Shown here: in pieces, positions 20,785 through 30,730 of the stretch
Numbering within the stretch: position 1 is the first letter of the stretch
Layout of the letters: the number at the start of each line of letters is the position of its first letter
Assembly (NCBI GenBank): GCA_026419775.2
Contig: JAOPGA020001475.1
Coordinates: forward strand, 1-64,000
Direction of reading: 5' to 3'
Length of the DNA stretch: 64,000 nt
DNA from: Acrasis kona
Taxonomy: Eukaryota; Heterolobosea; Eutetramitea; Acrasida; Acrasidae
Notes under the pieces: generated by a model
Seen by the model: only the letters and a program-made list of their open reading frames with translations
What the model was told of the DNA's origin: nothing
The model's database searches: none
Program-made: the position numbers and the translations under genes

Positions 20785-22757
20785 ATGCTCAGGAGTAGAA
20801 TCTCAACCAAGTTCGTCCCCACATGTGGAAAGAATATAATGTATTTTATTTGGATATCTTACTGTTTTAACTATGTAGCCCCAACAAAAAGAGCTTTGTG
20901 TCTCTATCGAGAACCTTGGTATTTAAGAATGTTCAAACAAGAAACTATGGTACTAACAATCATTCACACAAACACTAACTCGCTAAAGCGATAAGAGAAC
21001 TCCTTATGCCAGCGCTTACCCCCACTATGGACAAGGGTAACATTAAGAAATGGACAGCCAAGGTTGGTGACAAACTTACACCCGGAGACGTTTTCTGCCA
21101 AATTGAGACAGACAAAGCACTCAATGATTTCGACGCAACAGAAGACTTGTATTTGGCCAAAATTCTAGTTGGAGATGGTACTGACGACGTTGAGGTTCAC
21201 AGAGTTATCGCTTTGGTCGCCGACGAGGAATCCGAAATATCCCAAGCTGATAGTTTCAAACCAAAAGAGGCTACCAAAAAACAAGAATCACCCAAACAAG
21301 AGCAAGCAGAACAGCCAAAGAGCCAACCTAAACAACCAGAGGCAGAAGAGGAATACGAAGAGTATGAAGAGGAAGAAGAGGTTGCATCCTCTGCCGCATC
21401 CTCATCGCTACCAAAAGGTGCCAAAGAGATTCAAATGCCATCATTGAGCCCAACCATGGAGGCAGGTAACCTCATTGAGTGGACAGTCAAGGAAGGCCAA
21501 GAAGTCAAAGCAGGTGATGTAGTGGCTCTCGTTCAAACCGACAAGGCAAAACTTGACTTTGAGTACCCTGATGATGGTTACATTGGAAAGATTCTAGTAC
21601 CAGGTGGTACGGACGACGTTAAGTTAGGAACACCCATTGCCATTTTGGTTCAAAGCCCAGATGATGTTGCAGCCTTGAAGGACTACAAGGGAGGCGAAGC
21701 TACCTCTGCACCACAAAAGAAGATTGTCAAGAAGAGGAGATTGAAGCAAAAGACTGGCAGTGAGTCCTCAACTCCAGTAAGAGAAGATGTCAACCAAGGA
21801 AGCAAGGGAGGAAGAGTCCTCGCAAGTCCAATAGCAAAGAAGATTGCACAAGAGAAGAACATTAATTTGGAACAAGTCACAGGAACAGGTCCCAATGGAA
21901 GAATCATCAAGGCTGATGTAGAAGAGTACAAACCATCCGCCAAGCAAGCAACCCAAACACAATCACAACCTTCCCAATCAACCACAACAGAACCAAAATC
22001 ACAAAAGACTAGTGCTCCTGTTGCCGCTGATGTATCAGAAGGTAACTACAAGGACATCCCAGCATCAGCCATGAGGAAGGTGATCGCCAAGCGGTTGACG
22101 GAGTCCAAGAGAGACATTCCACACTACTACGTGACCGTAGAATGCGAATTGGATCAATTGATGAAGGTGCGCGCCCAACTCAACAAGGCAGGAGAGAAGC
22201 GCGGATACAAATTGAGCGTGAATGACTTTTTGATCAAGGCAGCAGCTCTAAGCATGAAGAAGGTACCAGCGGTCAATTCATCATGGAGAGGAGAATTCAT
22301 CAGGGAGTACCACAACGTGGACGTAAGCGTCGCAGTCAGCACCGACAATGGTCTCATCACGCCGATCGTAACCGACGCAGAGAAGAGAGGATTGAGCGAC
22401 ATCTCACATCAGGTCAAACAATTAGCAGACAAGGCCAAACAAGGAAAGTTACAGAGTCACGAATTCCAAGGAGGTACGTTCACGATTAGCAACTTGGGAA
22501 TGTTCGGCGTGCACGAATTCAGCGCAATCATCAACCCACCTCAAGCATGCATTTTGGCAGTTGGTGGAGCGGAGAGCAAAGTGGTCGTCAACGACAAGCA
22601 CGACGCCAACGATCCATCCAGCGACAAGTACAAGGTGGTTACCGTCATGAAAGTTACATTAAGCAGCGACCACAGAGTGGTTGACGGTGCTGCTGCCGCT
22701 CAATGGTTACAAGAATTTAAGACCCACATTGAAAACCCATTGTATTTGATGCTATAA
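20785..22757 (+). CDS. DLAT: Pyruvate dehydrogenase E2 (dihydrolipoamide acetyltransferase)
   Basis: Exons 20785-20840, 20879-20949 and 20998-22757 give 628 aa. The first exons supply a presequence (MLRSRISTKFVPT...) ending at a processing-like RNY. Two lipoyl domains follow, with target lysines in ETDKAL and QTDKAK, joined by an acidic Glu/Tyr linker. Next come an E3/E1-binding domain (VLASPIAKKIAQEKNINLEQ) and the catalytic domain, with DIPHYYVTVEC and the active-site His in DHRVVDGAAAAQW. E2 transfers the acetyl group from lipoate to CoA in the mitochondrial matrix. The MPALTPTM and MPSLSPTM lipoyl starts mark the PDH type rather than OGDH or BCKDH. The first lipoyl domain reads ETDKALNDFD where KATVDFE is usual. 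The last acceptor (AAGAG) is the weakest splice call. Confidence 0.92.
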
Positions 22758-22768
22758 ATGTGTTTTTT

Positions 22769-24751
22769 TTATTCTTGACTATCTTCGAATCTTGGTATAA
22801 TGTCTGTCATCACCATCGTTTTGATTGCAGTGGCTGCTTGGTCAAACACTTTTATGTCTCCGACGCCGTCCTCTACTTTCATTGTTGTTGCCCTTAGTAC
22901 GTCTGCACTGAGATTGACTTGACGATCGCTGGATGGATCCAGAAATGTTTTCAAAATTAAATCCTGCAACTCTAGTCTTTCTGCTACCCTAGTACGTGAC
23001 TTGAACTCTTTGACTGCCTCTAAAAAGTCTAAATTTTCCACGTTTCTTTCCTTCTTGCAGTATGATTTTAGTTGCTCTTTGTATTTTGGGTCGCCAATCT
23101 TTTCTTCAAACTTCATCAAGCAAGTAATTCTCTCCAGATCGTTTTCTTTTTTTATTAATTCCTTCTTCATGATTAAACTGTCTGCAAGGTTACGAATGAC
23201 GAGTAGGTATTCATTTTGTTCATAGATCCTTCGCACAAGAATAGTCACGGGCATGATGGCGCCAGTCATTTTCTTCATTTTGGCTTCCTCGATCAGTTCG
23301 ACCTTTCGGAAGAAGAATTCATCAAGACTTGGAAAGAATGCTTTAATGTTTAATAAGAGCTCTTTGTCCGTTCCGTGTATTTTCACGTGAAAGGTTTTTT
23401 GAAAACTTTCATTCACATTAACAATTTGACCAGAGTGGTTCAAAATCATTATGAAATCAGGGATTGCATCCAAGATGGATCTAGACTCCCTTTCTTTATC
23501 AGCAATCCGGTCCAAATAATAATTTAATTTTTCTTGTGCTTCTTGAAGAAGATTTACTCTTTCTATGCCTAACTTATTTAGCGTGTGGTTGTGCTCGATT
23601 CTTTTTATAAATATTACAACGACGAACACAACAAACAAGCTCACAGCAATGGAAACGCTCAGCACTATCCATTTCTCATACGTATCATATCTTAAATACA
23701 TTTGAGCGGACGGAGTATAATACACATCCCATCTTCTATCTGCCAAGTAGATTGAAGATATAATTTGGATTTTAGATGTACTTTCAATGTATTTGTAAAC
23801 CATTGGAGGATTTAATTCGAGCAACTCAGACACTCCATCAAAATAAATAATCCGAAGCTCATCATTAGCTTGTGGACTAGCGTCTAAAATCGCAATCACA
23901 ACAGAGTCGTCTGTTGCTTGTTTTATTAACGTTAATACATGAAAAACACCAGTGCTCAGTCCCACCATTGAATTCACCGAATTGTAGATTGCGGAGTAAT
24001 GAATAAAGCCGCGCACACCTTCTACTAGAGTAAACACATCCGTGGCTGAGTCATTTCCTGTCGTTGTGCAGTAACGAACTTGCTCGTCCTCGACTGGCGA
24101 ACTCGCCACATTGAAACCCAAAATAATTTCCGCCGTTGATATGGGCGCAGCATGCACGACAACATAATACACATCGTGAATGGACGCAGGGACTAGTTTA
24201 TTTGTATCTGGGTCCAAATCTAGAAAAGTAAAATTACTATACAATTCTCCACCCATTCTTCTTGTTGTGTTGATGAATGTGAGTCGCTCTGATTCTGGTA
24301 CAATGGACAAGAGCTGTAGACCTGTAATACCCTTGACAAACAATTGCCCCTTGTTCATGAAGGGGTTAAACTCTTCGTAATAATTTATGGATCCATTACG
24401 CACAAGGACCAAGGCCGAAACAATCTTTGTGATCCGAAGTGCATCAAAAATAGCAGCATTTATGCGGTCATGTATGATTTGGCTTGTAATCTCTAGTTGC
24501 ATTTTTAAATCTTTTTGCTCTTTTCCTTTTATACTGTAAAAAGTAGACAAGCCTATTGAGAGTCCGATTATGCAGAACACAATGAATGTAATGACGATGG
24601 ATATGTTGTATGGTGATTTGATAAAGCCTATTATCCTTATTGACAAGTTATTGATCCTTCTCTTTTCGTATGACTTTGTTGTGATTTCATCTGGACACTC
24701 ATCAAAATTGTTATCGGCTTTGTATTCTGTTAACAACAGTTCTGAACTCAT
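22769..24751 (-). CDS. CHASE-PAS-RGS transmembrane receptor
   Basis: A 660-aa intronless protein. A membrane helix (~residues 48-72, NISIVITFIVFCIIGLSIGL) precedes an extracytoplasmic CHASE-like domain with LFVKGITGLQLLSIVPESER, the usual signature near its start. A second helix (~357-380) is followed by a short linker coil, a PAS domain (SRSILDAIPDFIMILNHSGQ, ~425-530) and an RGS domain (MKFEEKIGDPKYKEQLKSYC ... NLDFLEAVKEFKSR, ~545-655). CHASE sensors usually drive histidine kinases or cyclases; here the output would speed GTP hydrolysis on a heterotrimeric G-alpha. The ligand is unknown. The stop lies 11 nt from the convergent E2 stop. Confidence 0.88.
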   Translation of the reverse strand: MSSELLLTEYKADNNFDECPDEITTKSYEKRRINNLSIRIIGFIKSPYNISIVITFIVFCIIGLSIGLSTFYSIKGKEQKDLKMQLEITSQIIHDRINAAIFDALRITKIVSALVLVRNGSINYYEEFNPFMNKGQLFVKGITGLQLLSIVPESERLTFINTTRRMGGELYSNFTFLDLDPDTNKLVPASIHDVYYVVVHAAPISTAEIILGFNVASSPVEDEQVRYCTTTGNDSATDVFTLVEGVRGFIHYSAIYNSVNSMVGLSTGVFHVLTLIKQATDDSVVIAILDASPQANDELRIIYFDGVSELLELNPPMVYKYIESTSKIQIISSIYLADRRWDVYYTPSAQMYLRYDTYEKWIVLSVSIAVSLFVVFVVVIFIKRIEHNHTLNKLGIERVNLLQEAQEKLNYYLDRIADKERESRSILDAIPDFIMILNHSGQIVNVNESFQKTFHVKIHGTDKELLLNIKAFFPSLDEFFFRKVELIEEAKMKKMTGAIMPVTILVRRIYEQNEYLLVIRNLADSLIMKKELIKKENDLERITCLMKFEEKIGDPKYKEQLKSYCKKERNVENLDFLEAVKEFKSRTRVAERLELQDLILKTFLDPSSDRQVNLSADVLRATTMKVEDGVGDIKVFDQAATAIKTMVMTDIIPRFEDSQE

Positions 24752-24888
24752 CCGTTATCATGAACTATTTCTAAAGTTGTCAACCACGAACATTGGGGAT
24801 TTTACTCAATACAAAGAGAGAGAACTTTCGGAATGTGTCAAGAACAATGTGTTTAATATTCATTTTATGATTCAAAATTCTTGTTTAT

Positions 24889-27046
24889 TTACAAATTGAG
24901 AACTGCAACATTACTTGGCGAGGTGTTGACAGTGTTGGAGGAATCACCAGCGGCATACAACACGTTATTACTCACAACCACCGCATTAAAACCAGTCCTA
25001 ATATTCTCTCCGCTATCAACAAGAGAAAAGTCGGATGCATTTATTTTATACAAAACACCAACTGCGCCCCAATACCCAAATGATTGATTCGTCACGTAAC
25101 TGCTCACATATGGAGAAGTAAAGTAATTATCGTTGCTGGTGGTTCCAGTCACAACGCCAAGCTTCGTCAGGTACACGTTCAATTTGGTAAGACTTGGTCT
25201 GTTGCCAGCATTAAACCCACCATTAGAAGCAACATAAACATTATTACCATCATCGACGCTCAACCCATTAGGAACAGCACCAGGTGCCACCACGTAGGTC
25301 TTGTCGATGACATTAGGAGAGATGAAATAACGAACAACGGCATCGCTAAATGCCACGAACACATATTTTTTATCAGCACTAAACACAGCATCGCGCAAAT
25401 CATAAAAACTCTTTTCCACAACAATGGCCTTCGTGATTACGTTTCTATTGTAATCGTAAATGGCCAGGCTACATTTTGGAGATGAATCCAAATACTTTGC
25501 CACCAAGAACAAGACGCTTCCATCGGGGTTGATGGTGGATGCGATTGGTTTGTACTGACTGGGTACTCCCTTGGTCTCCACCACGTTGATTCGATTCGCC
25601 ATCAAATCGATTTTTACAACATTGGTAAATGGGAATGTTGCTTGTCTCGTGCAATAAGCATAACGACCATTCGAATCAATTGCCAACGCTTTGGCACCTT
25701 CGTATCCCAAATTGAAATCGCTAATTTTTTTGAGCGATCCATCACTAGTCTTGAACGATCCAACGTATGAATCTGACGTGGCGAAGATCGTGCGGTCGCC
25801 TCTGGTGATGAACGTTTCTGCTCCGTTGGTACTTCCCAAATTTGTCTTCGCTAATTTTGTAATCCTCAAGTTGACCATGTCGAATCTTGATAATGTTGCA
25901 TTGGATCCACCAATGAATAATGCATTATTGGCAGTCACGTAGAACGTTGGTCCTGGTTGTGGTCCGCCCCCTAACGATCCAAAGTTGGAATAAATGCCTT
26001 CTAATGGAGTTGATGCGCTGGGTGCCACGTTGTTAGATGCTGACATTTTGTGAAGGGTGTAACTGTTGGTGCTGACGCCGCTGCTTGGAGAGTAAGTGGT
26101 GGTGTATGCAATGATGGGCACTGCATTACTGACGCCGGTTACGTCTGGTGCGAATCTTAAATCTCTTGATTGAGTGCCGAAGCCTAGCGGGAATGAGGAG
26201 CCGATGGACGTGAGCGGGAATTCGCTGAAATTGTTTTGAATGTCATAAATGGCAACAAAGTTTTGTCCGCTCTGACGACCGCTGCTTGTTGGTGAGACCT
26301 CGGTGTATGAAAAGTACATCTTGTTCTTGTAAATGGCTGGGTTGACTAGATTGGTTCTTGTGAGTGTGATGGGGTCGCTTTTGGTGAGAGTGTTGGTGTC
26401 CACTGAGATGATTCTTGTGATTGAGTTTTGTGTACTAGTAAAATATAGCTTGGAATTAAATGATCCTGCGTATACGTAATTGACTCCAATGTTGACTGTT
26501 GATTGAAGGTTCAAGTTGGACGCTTGGTGCTTTTGTACAAAGTGGTCGTTTGTGGAATAATAAATCAAGTAGACGCTGTTGGCATCTGCAAAGATTGAAC
26601 TGACCTTTACATCTCCATTACCCGAAAAACTGATTTTCGAAATGACTGGCGCAATTGGAACTTTTTGTTGGATATTTGGCTAGGGTTGGTCCTTGGAATT
26701 CTTCCGAACTTGTTTGAGAGGGACCGTTTGTGTAGTCAGTTCTTATGCTCTTGTTGCTGTATCCGAAGGCGTACAGGAAATTTCTTGGAATGTCATTGTA
26801 TACTGATGATAAGTACGTGAGATCAGCGGATATGGGTATGTCCATTTGTGAGGTTCGTGAGAGGTCTGTGACTTTGAATTGCACAAGTCTAGGACTATCT
26901 CCGTACGTTCCCACAAAGAGATTACTTCCGTCTGATGAGGCAGCTCCTAGGAACTCGCTAATGACTCCTTGGCGAAGAGTTATTGGCAGCGAGCAGTGGG
27001 CGATAACTGACACCACTAATAGTATTGTGCATGTTGTGATTTTCAT
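24889..27046 (-). CDS. Secreted beta-propeller-like protein, apparent frame break
   Basis: Starts MKITTCTILLVVSVIAHCS, a clear signal peptide. The mature part is built of repeats of ~45-60 residues rich in Gly, Ser, Thr and Asn, with strand pairs such as NLFVGTYGDSPRLVQF, FAYCTRQ-type and KYVFVAFSDAVVRYF blocks, fitting a secreted beta-propeller. The first frame (27046 down) ends at 26618 and the second, open from a TAG near 26683, continues the same repeat pattern to 24889. The natural join is ...FQGPTLA then NIQQKVPIAPVISKISF, which needs one base fewer in an AAA run at about 26673-26677. I therefore read one gene of ~720 codons with a one-base insertion. The ligand is unknown. Confidence 0.7.
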
Positions 27047-27240
27047 TTTTGATATGGTCTTAATTATTTATTTTCGTTTTCTATAAATAAGGTTCCATGT
27101 TACTATAGTTAGGAATAGATAACCATAACTATGCAATCCAACTCAGAAATAGAAACTACTATTTATACTTATGGTTTACAAAGAAAAGCGGAATATTAGT
27201 AACCGTTCGATACAATCCAGTGATTATCTCAGAATATTAT

Positions 27241-28497
27241 TTATTGTGCTTTGGTAAACTTGTACACAGCAATGCTATGTTGATCTATTGAATCAGTTGT
27301 AAATTGTTGCTTGGCGTTGGTCTTTTGTTTGGTCCACAAGTTCCTCACAACATATTCATTAGTATCGCTCAAACCTATGGATTTGAGTGGAATAGTATGC
27401 GACTCCTTCTTGAATTTGGGATCGTTTACATCTACACCAGCACGGTTCAAGACTGCGACTGCAATGTTGCCTCCAACTAGTTGTTTTCCCCACACTTCAA
27501 TCCATACGCATCCATTTTGGTCGACGCATTTGTTGTCCTTGATTTCTCCTCTCTTATCCTCGTATAGTACTTTTGCTTGTAAAACGAGATTATCTTGACT
27601 GAGTGCAATCACTTCTTCGTTTGTGATAATGTCTTTTGCCCATTTACGATCTTGATCGTCGATGCGACGAATGTCGTTTCCTAGTAGGAGGGGACTGTTT
27701 AGCATGGCCCATAGGGTGAAGTGGGATCTTGCTTCTTCGACGGTAAGCTTGTTTGGGGGACGGTCGACCTCGACTTCCAACATGTCGGGATCGTTGAAGG
27801 TATAGGGACCACTAAATTGGTGCAACGGTCTGTTCTTGTCGAGGATGTCAATCACTGATGCCCAGCTTGGGTTAATATCCCCAGTAGTACGCCACGAGTT
27901 TGAAATCTTTGGTGCCCATTCCCACGGTTTGAAATCTCCCCAGTTGCAGATGGAGTAAAAGATTGGACGTCCGGTGCTGTTGAGGGCCTGGCTCATTCTT
28001 CCGTAGAACTTCCAAGGGGCGGCTCTAATCTCATCGTCGGTAAAGCACCAATCAAACTTGAGGTAGTCTACACCCCACTTGGCAAATGTTTTTGCGTCGA
28101 TTTCATAAAAGTCTTTACCACTGGCTGGGTATCCGGCACATGTCAAGAATCCAACGTCGCTATAGATACCAAGTTTGACGCCTTTAGAATGCGCGTAGTC
28201 AGCAAGATACTTGATGCCTCTTGGGAATCTGATCGGATCTGCAATCAATTCCTTTGTAGTATTATCGCGGCCTTCCTTTCGCGACCAGCAATCGTCAATA
28301 TTTACGTACTGGTAGCCGTACTTGAGTAGTTTTGAGGACATGGCATCAATAGTCTCAATGATCAGTTGCTCGTTTATGTTGCATGCGAACAGGTTCCATG
28401 AGTTCCATCCCATGGGTGGAGTTCTGGCCACACCATTGTCAAAAGCACTAACATATCCGACAACAAGAAGTGCTGCCAATAGGATGTTGAGTTTCAT
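27241..28497 (-). CDS. Alpha-galactosidase, GH27, secreted
   Basis: Starting at MKLNILLAALLVVGYVSA (28497) gives 418 aa with an ideal signal peptide; an in-frame ATG six codons upstream would put charged residues before it. GH27 motifs are PPMGWNSWNLFACNI, NIDDCWS, LGIYSDVGFLTCAGYPAS, the nucleophile Asp in YLKFDWC and the acid/base region in NDPDMLEV. A beta-sandwich C-terminal domain completes the family layout. The enzyme releases terminal alpha-galactose from glycans, probably in lysosomes or secreted for digestion of food. The stop overlaps AATAAA. Confidence 0.93.
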   Translation of the reverse strand: MKLNILLAALLVVGYVSAFDNGVARTPPMGWNSWNLFACNINEQLIIETIDAMSSKLLKYGYQYVNIDDCWSRKEGRDNTTKELIADPIRFPRGIKYLADYAHSKGVKLGIYSDVGFLTCAGYPASGKDFYEIDAKTFAKWGVDYLKFDWCFTDDEIRAAPWKFYGRMSQALNSTGRPIFYSICNWGDFKPWEWAPKISNSWRTTGDINPSWASVIDILDKNRPLHQFSGPYTFNDPDMLEVEVDRPPNKLTVEEARSHFTLWAMLNSPLLLGNDIRRIDDQDRKWAKDIITNEEVIALSQDNLVLQAKVLYEDKRGEIKDNKCVDQNGCVWIEVWGKQLVGGNIAVAVLNRAGVDVNDPKFKKESHTIPLKSIGLSDTNEYVVRNLWTKQKTNAKQQFTTDSIDQHSIAVYKFTKAQ

Positions 28498-28692
28498 TAT
28501 TATTTTTTCACGCAAACAATTTGCCAGATCAATTTATCTCAAATACCCAATCAAATGGTGGACAACGCTTCACTTTTTCGCGCCGTGCATTCTATTTTAA
28601 AACACATTGCACAAATCTGTGCGAATGCGCTTCGTTGCTGTTTGATAAGCTCAAAACCAATTTGCAACAATGTTTCACCAAAGCTATTGTAA

Positions 28693-29895
28693 TTATTTTT
28701 TATTGCAGAATGATACAAAGTCATCTTTGAGAGCAGGCCAAGAAACAGCGGATGTATTCGATAAGGCGTCATGAAGCACAGTATCCGGCTCCTTCATCAT
28801 TGCACTTAGATACCGATCTGCTGCATCAGCGTCGTTCTTATCCGGCACGTATTGTGTAAGATATCTCTTCGCTTCTTCGACCATTTTAACACGATATATA
28901 TAATTGATCTGACCCAACAAATACCTATAAGTAGGTGTTGACCTACGGAATGGATTCGGCTTCTTGCAGCAACGAGCGACAGCAATGTCCGAGTCCTTCA
29001 ATTTTAATTTGGATTTAATGTCGGTCTTGGAGATTATTTTGTATTCAGGTAGCTTTCTACATTGTTCGCACACAATAGTGCCAGTATAATAAAAACGATG
29101 AATTTTGTACTCATCATGGCCACAAAATTTCCTACATACAGTACATACTTTATTAAATGTATTTTTATATAGAGTATAATAGTCGTTTAGAGCGGGGAAA
29201 TAATCATTTCTAATTTGCTCAAAATGTGGGCTAACATGTTGATTGCACATTTCACTCCACACTACATTCATGTTACACAAAGAATAAAAGCTTTTACATG
29301 AGGACATAATTTTGTACATCTCAGTGTGGTCAAGGTAAATAAATACAACTGTCCACACGTCTTTTGAGAGATTCAACAAGAATGGATCATCTTGTTCTTC
29401 AATCTCATTTGATTCTCTTGCCTTGAACTTTTTTGGTTTTGGAGATGGCCTTTTCCTTTTTTTACCGACCACCTCTCCTGATTGCGCCTCACTAATTTGG
29501 GTCTTATTTGCTTTTTCTAAATTCCTCATTTTTGTACACATCTTTTGCCATGTTAAAACCTTTTCTTTAATGAGTACCTATGATATTGTTTTATATGTAT
29601 TTGAAGGAAATCTTACTTCATCATCATATGTTAATCTGTGAATAGTTTCATGAAACATGCACTGACAAGGATTGGTGGCGTACATATCAAAGCAATCAAG
29701 ATGAACTGTCTCTATCTCGTCGCTATTTTTTACGTTTAGTAACTTCGGTCCTACGTAAGTTGCTAATTTCATGTCGAATTTTGGCTTCATAGATATAACG
29801 ATATCTAACTCTGAAAACACATTTTGGCACGCGTTACAGACTTCACAGCCAAGAGTATTAGGATAACCTATCGTAAGATCGACATCCATGTTCAA
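28693..29895 (-). CDS. F-box-like, cysteine-rich protein
   Basis: Exons 29895-29617 and 29577-28693, with a 39-nt intron, give 387 aa. The N-terminal ~90 residues carry paired cysteines and a histidine (GCEVCNACQ, LDCFDMYATNPCQCMFHE), probably zinc-binding. A basic nuclear-localisation-like run (KKRKRPSPKPKKFKAR) follows. DDPFLLNLSKDVWTVVFIYL with SCKSFYSLCN and VWSEMC resembles an F-box. The C-terminal part has CxxC pairs (VCTVCRKFC, VCEQCRKLP). F-box proteins recruit substrates to SCF ubiquitin ligases; the substrate here is unknown. Confidence 0.65.
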
Positions 29896-29944
29896 TTATA
29901 AAAATAGTCTAACATGATTACAATTATTTGTCAAGAACTCCAGT

Positions 29945-30670
29945 ATGTCTAATCAGAACACAAATAACAAATGCGAAAACTGTGGAAAAATAGCACCTCA
30001 ACAGTGTAGTCGTTGTAAAAATGCGTATTACTGCTCCATTGATTGTCAAAAAACCAAATGGCAAGAGCACAAGAAAGTTTGTGTGGTACCAGAGAAGATT
30101 TTAAACAATACTTGGTGGAAGAAGCATGCCAAATGTGATGATGGATCTCTTCATGAGGGTCGCCTTGAATTAATTTCCTGGAAGTCCATAAGTGAGTTGG
30201 GAGAAGAAATTGGGTGGGGCAATGTTATAATTAAAGAAGCGGACGACCTTCGTGAGAAGTTCGAAAAACAATTTAAAGGTGACGAAGAGAAGTTCTACAA
30301 GTACCGACCAGAAGCGTTCCGATGGACCTGTTGTGGTACCTCAGGCTGTTGCAAATTTGGATGTGATCATCACGGGCTTGGATCCAAGCCATGTTCCTGT
30401 GATTTTTGTCACATGGGAGAACCCATTCCAGATGAAATTTATAACAAAAAGACTGCTGAAAACATGGGGTTGAAACTACCAAGAGGACCTGATAAAAGAT
30501 CGTTCAATCCTCAACAAGCTGCAATTGCCAAGATGATGAGGGGACTTTACGGTTTGGACGACAAAACCGCAAGTGGAATAATCCCTGAAGCCGTTTCAAA
30601 GGTGAAAAGTTTTTCCAGTGCAATGAAGCATTCAACAGTGTTCAATAATGTAGAATTAAAGAAAAAATAA
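29945..30670 (+). CDS. MYND zinc-finger protein
   Basis: A 241-aa frame. Residues 10-46 form a MYND finger: CENCGKIAPQQCSRCKNAYY, then CSIDCQ, W..HKKVC. A second Cys/His cluster (CCGTSGCCKFGCDHHGLGSK, PCSCDFCHMG) around residues 125-160 probably binds zinc too. The rest is charged with no SET domain. MYND fingers usually mediate protein-protein contacts. The start codon lies 49 nt from the divergent start of the F-box-like gene. Confidence 0.75.
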   Translation: MSNQNTNNKCENCGKIAPQQCSRCKNAYYCSIDCQKTKWQEHKKVCVVPEKILNNTWWKKHAKCDDGSLHEGRLELISWKSISELGEEIGWGNVIIKEADDLREKFEKQFKGDEEKFYKYRPEAFRWTCCGTSGCCKFGCDHHGLGSKPCSCDFCHMGEPIPDEIYNKKTAENMGLKLPRGPDKRSFNPQQAAIAKMMRGLYGLDDKTASGIIPEAVSKVKSFSSAMKHSTVFNNVELKKK

Positions 30671-30730
30671 ATTAATTTGAAAAATCTCATCGATACGTTT
30701 GGATCAGCTTCTTACTTCCTTTCTATTGTA

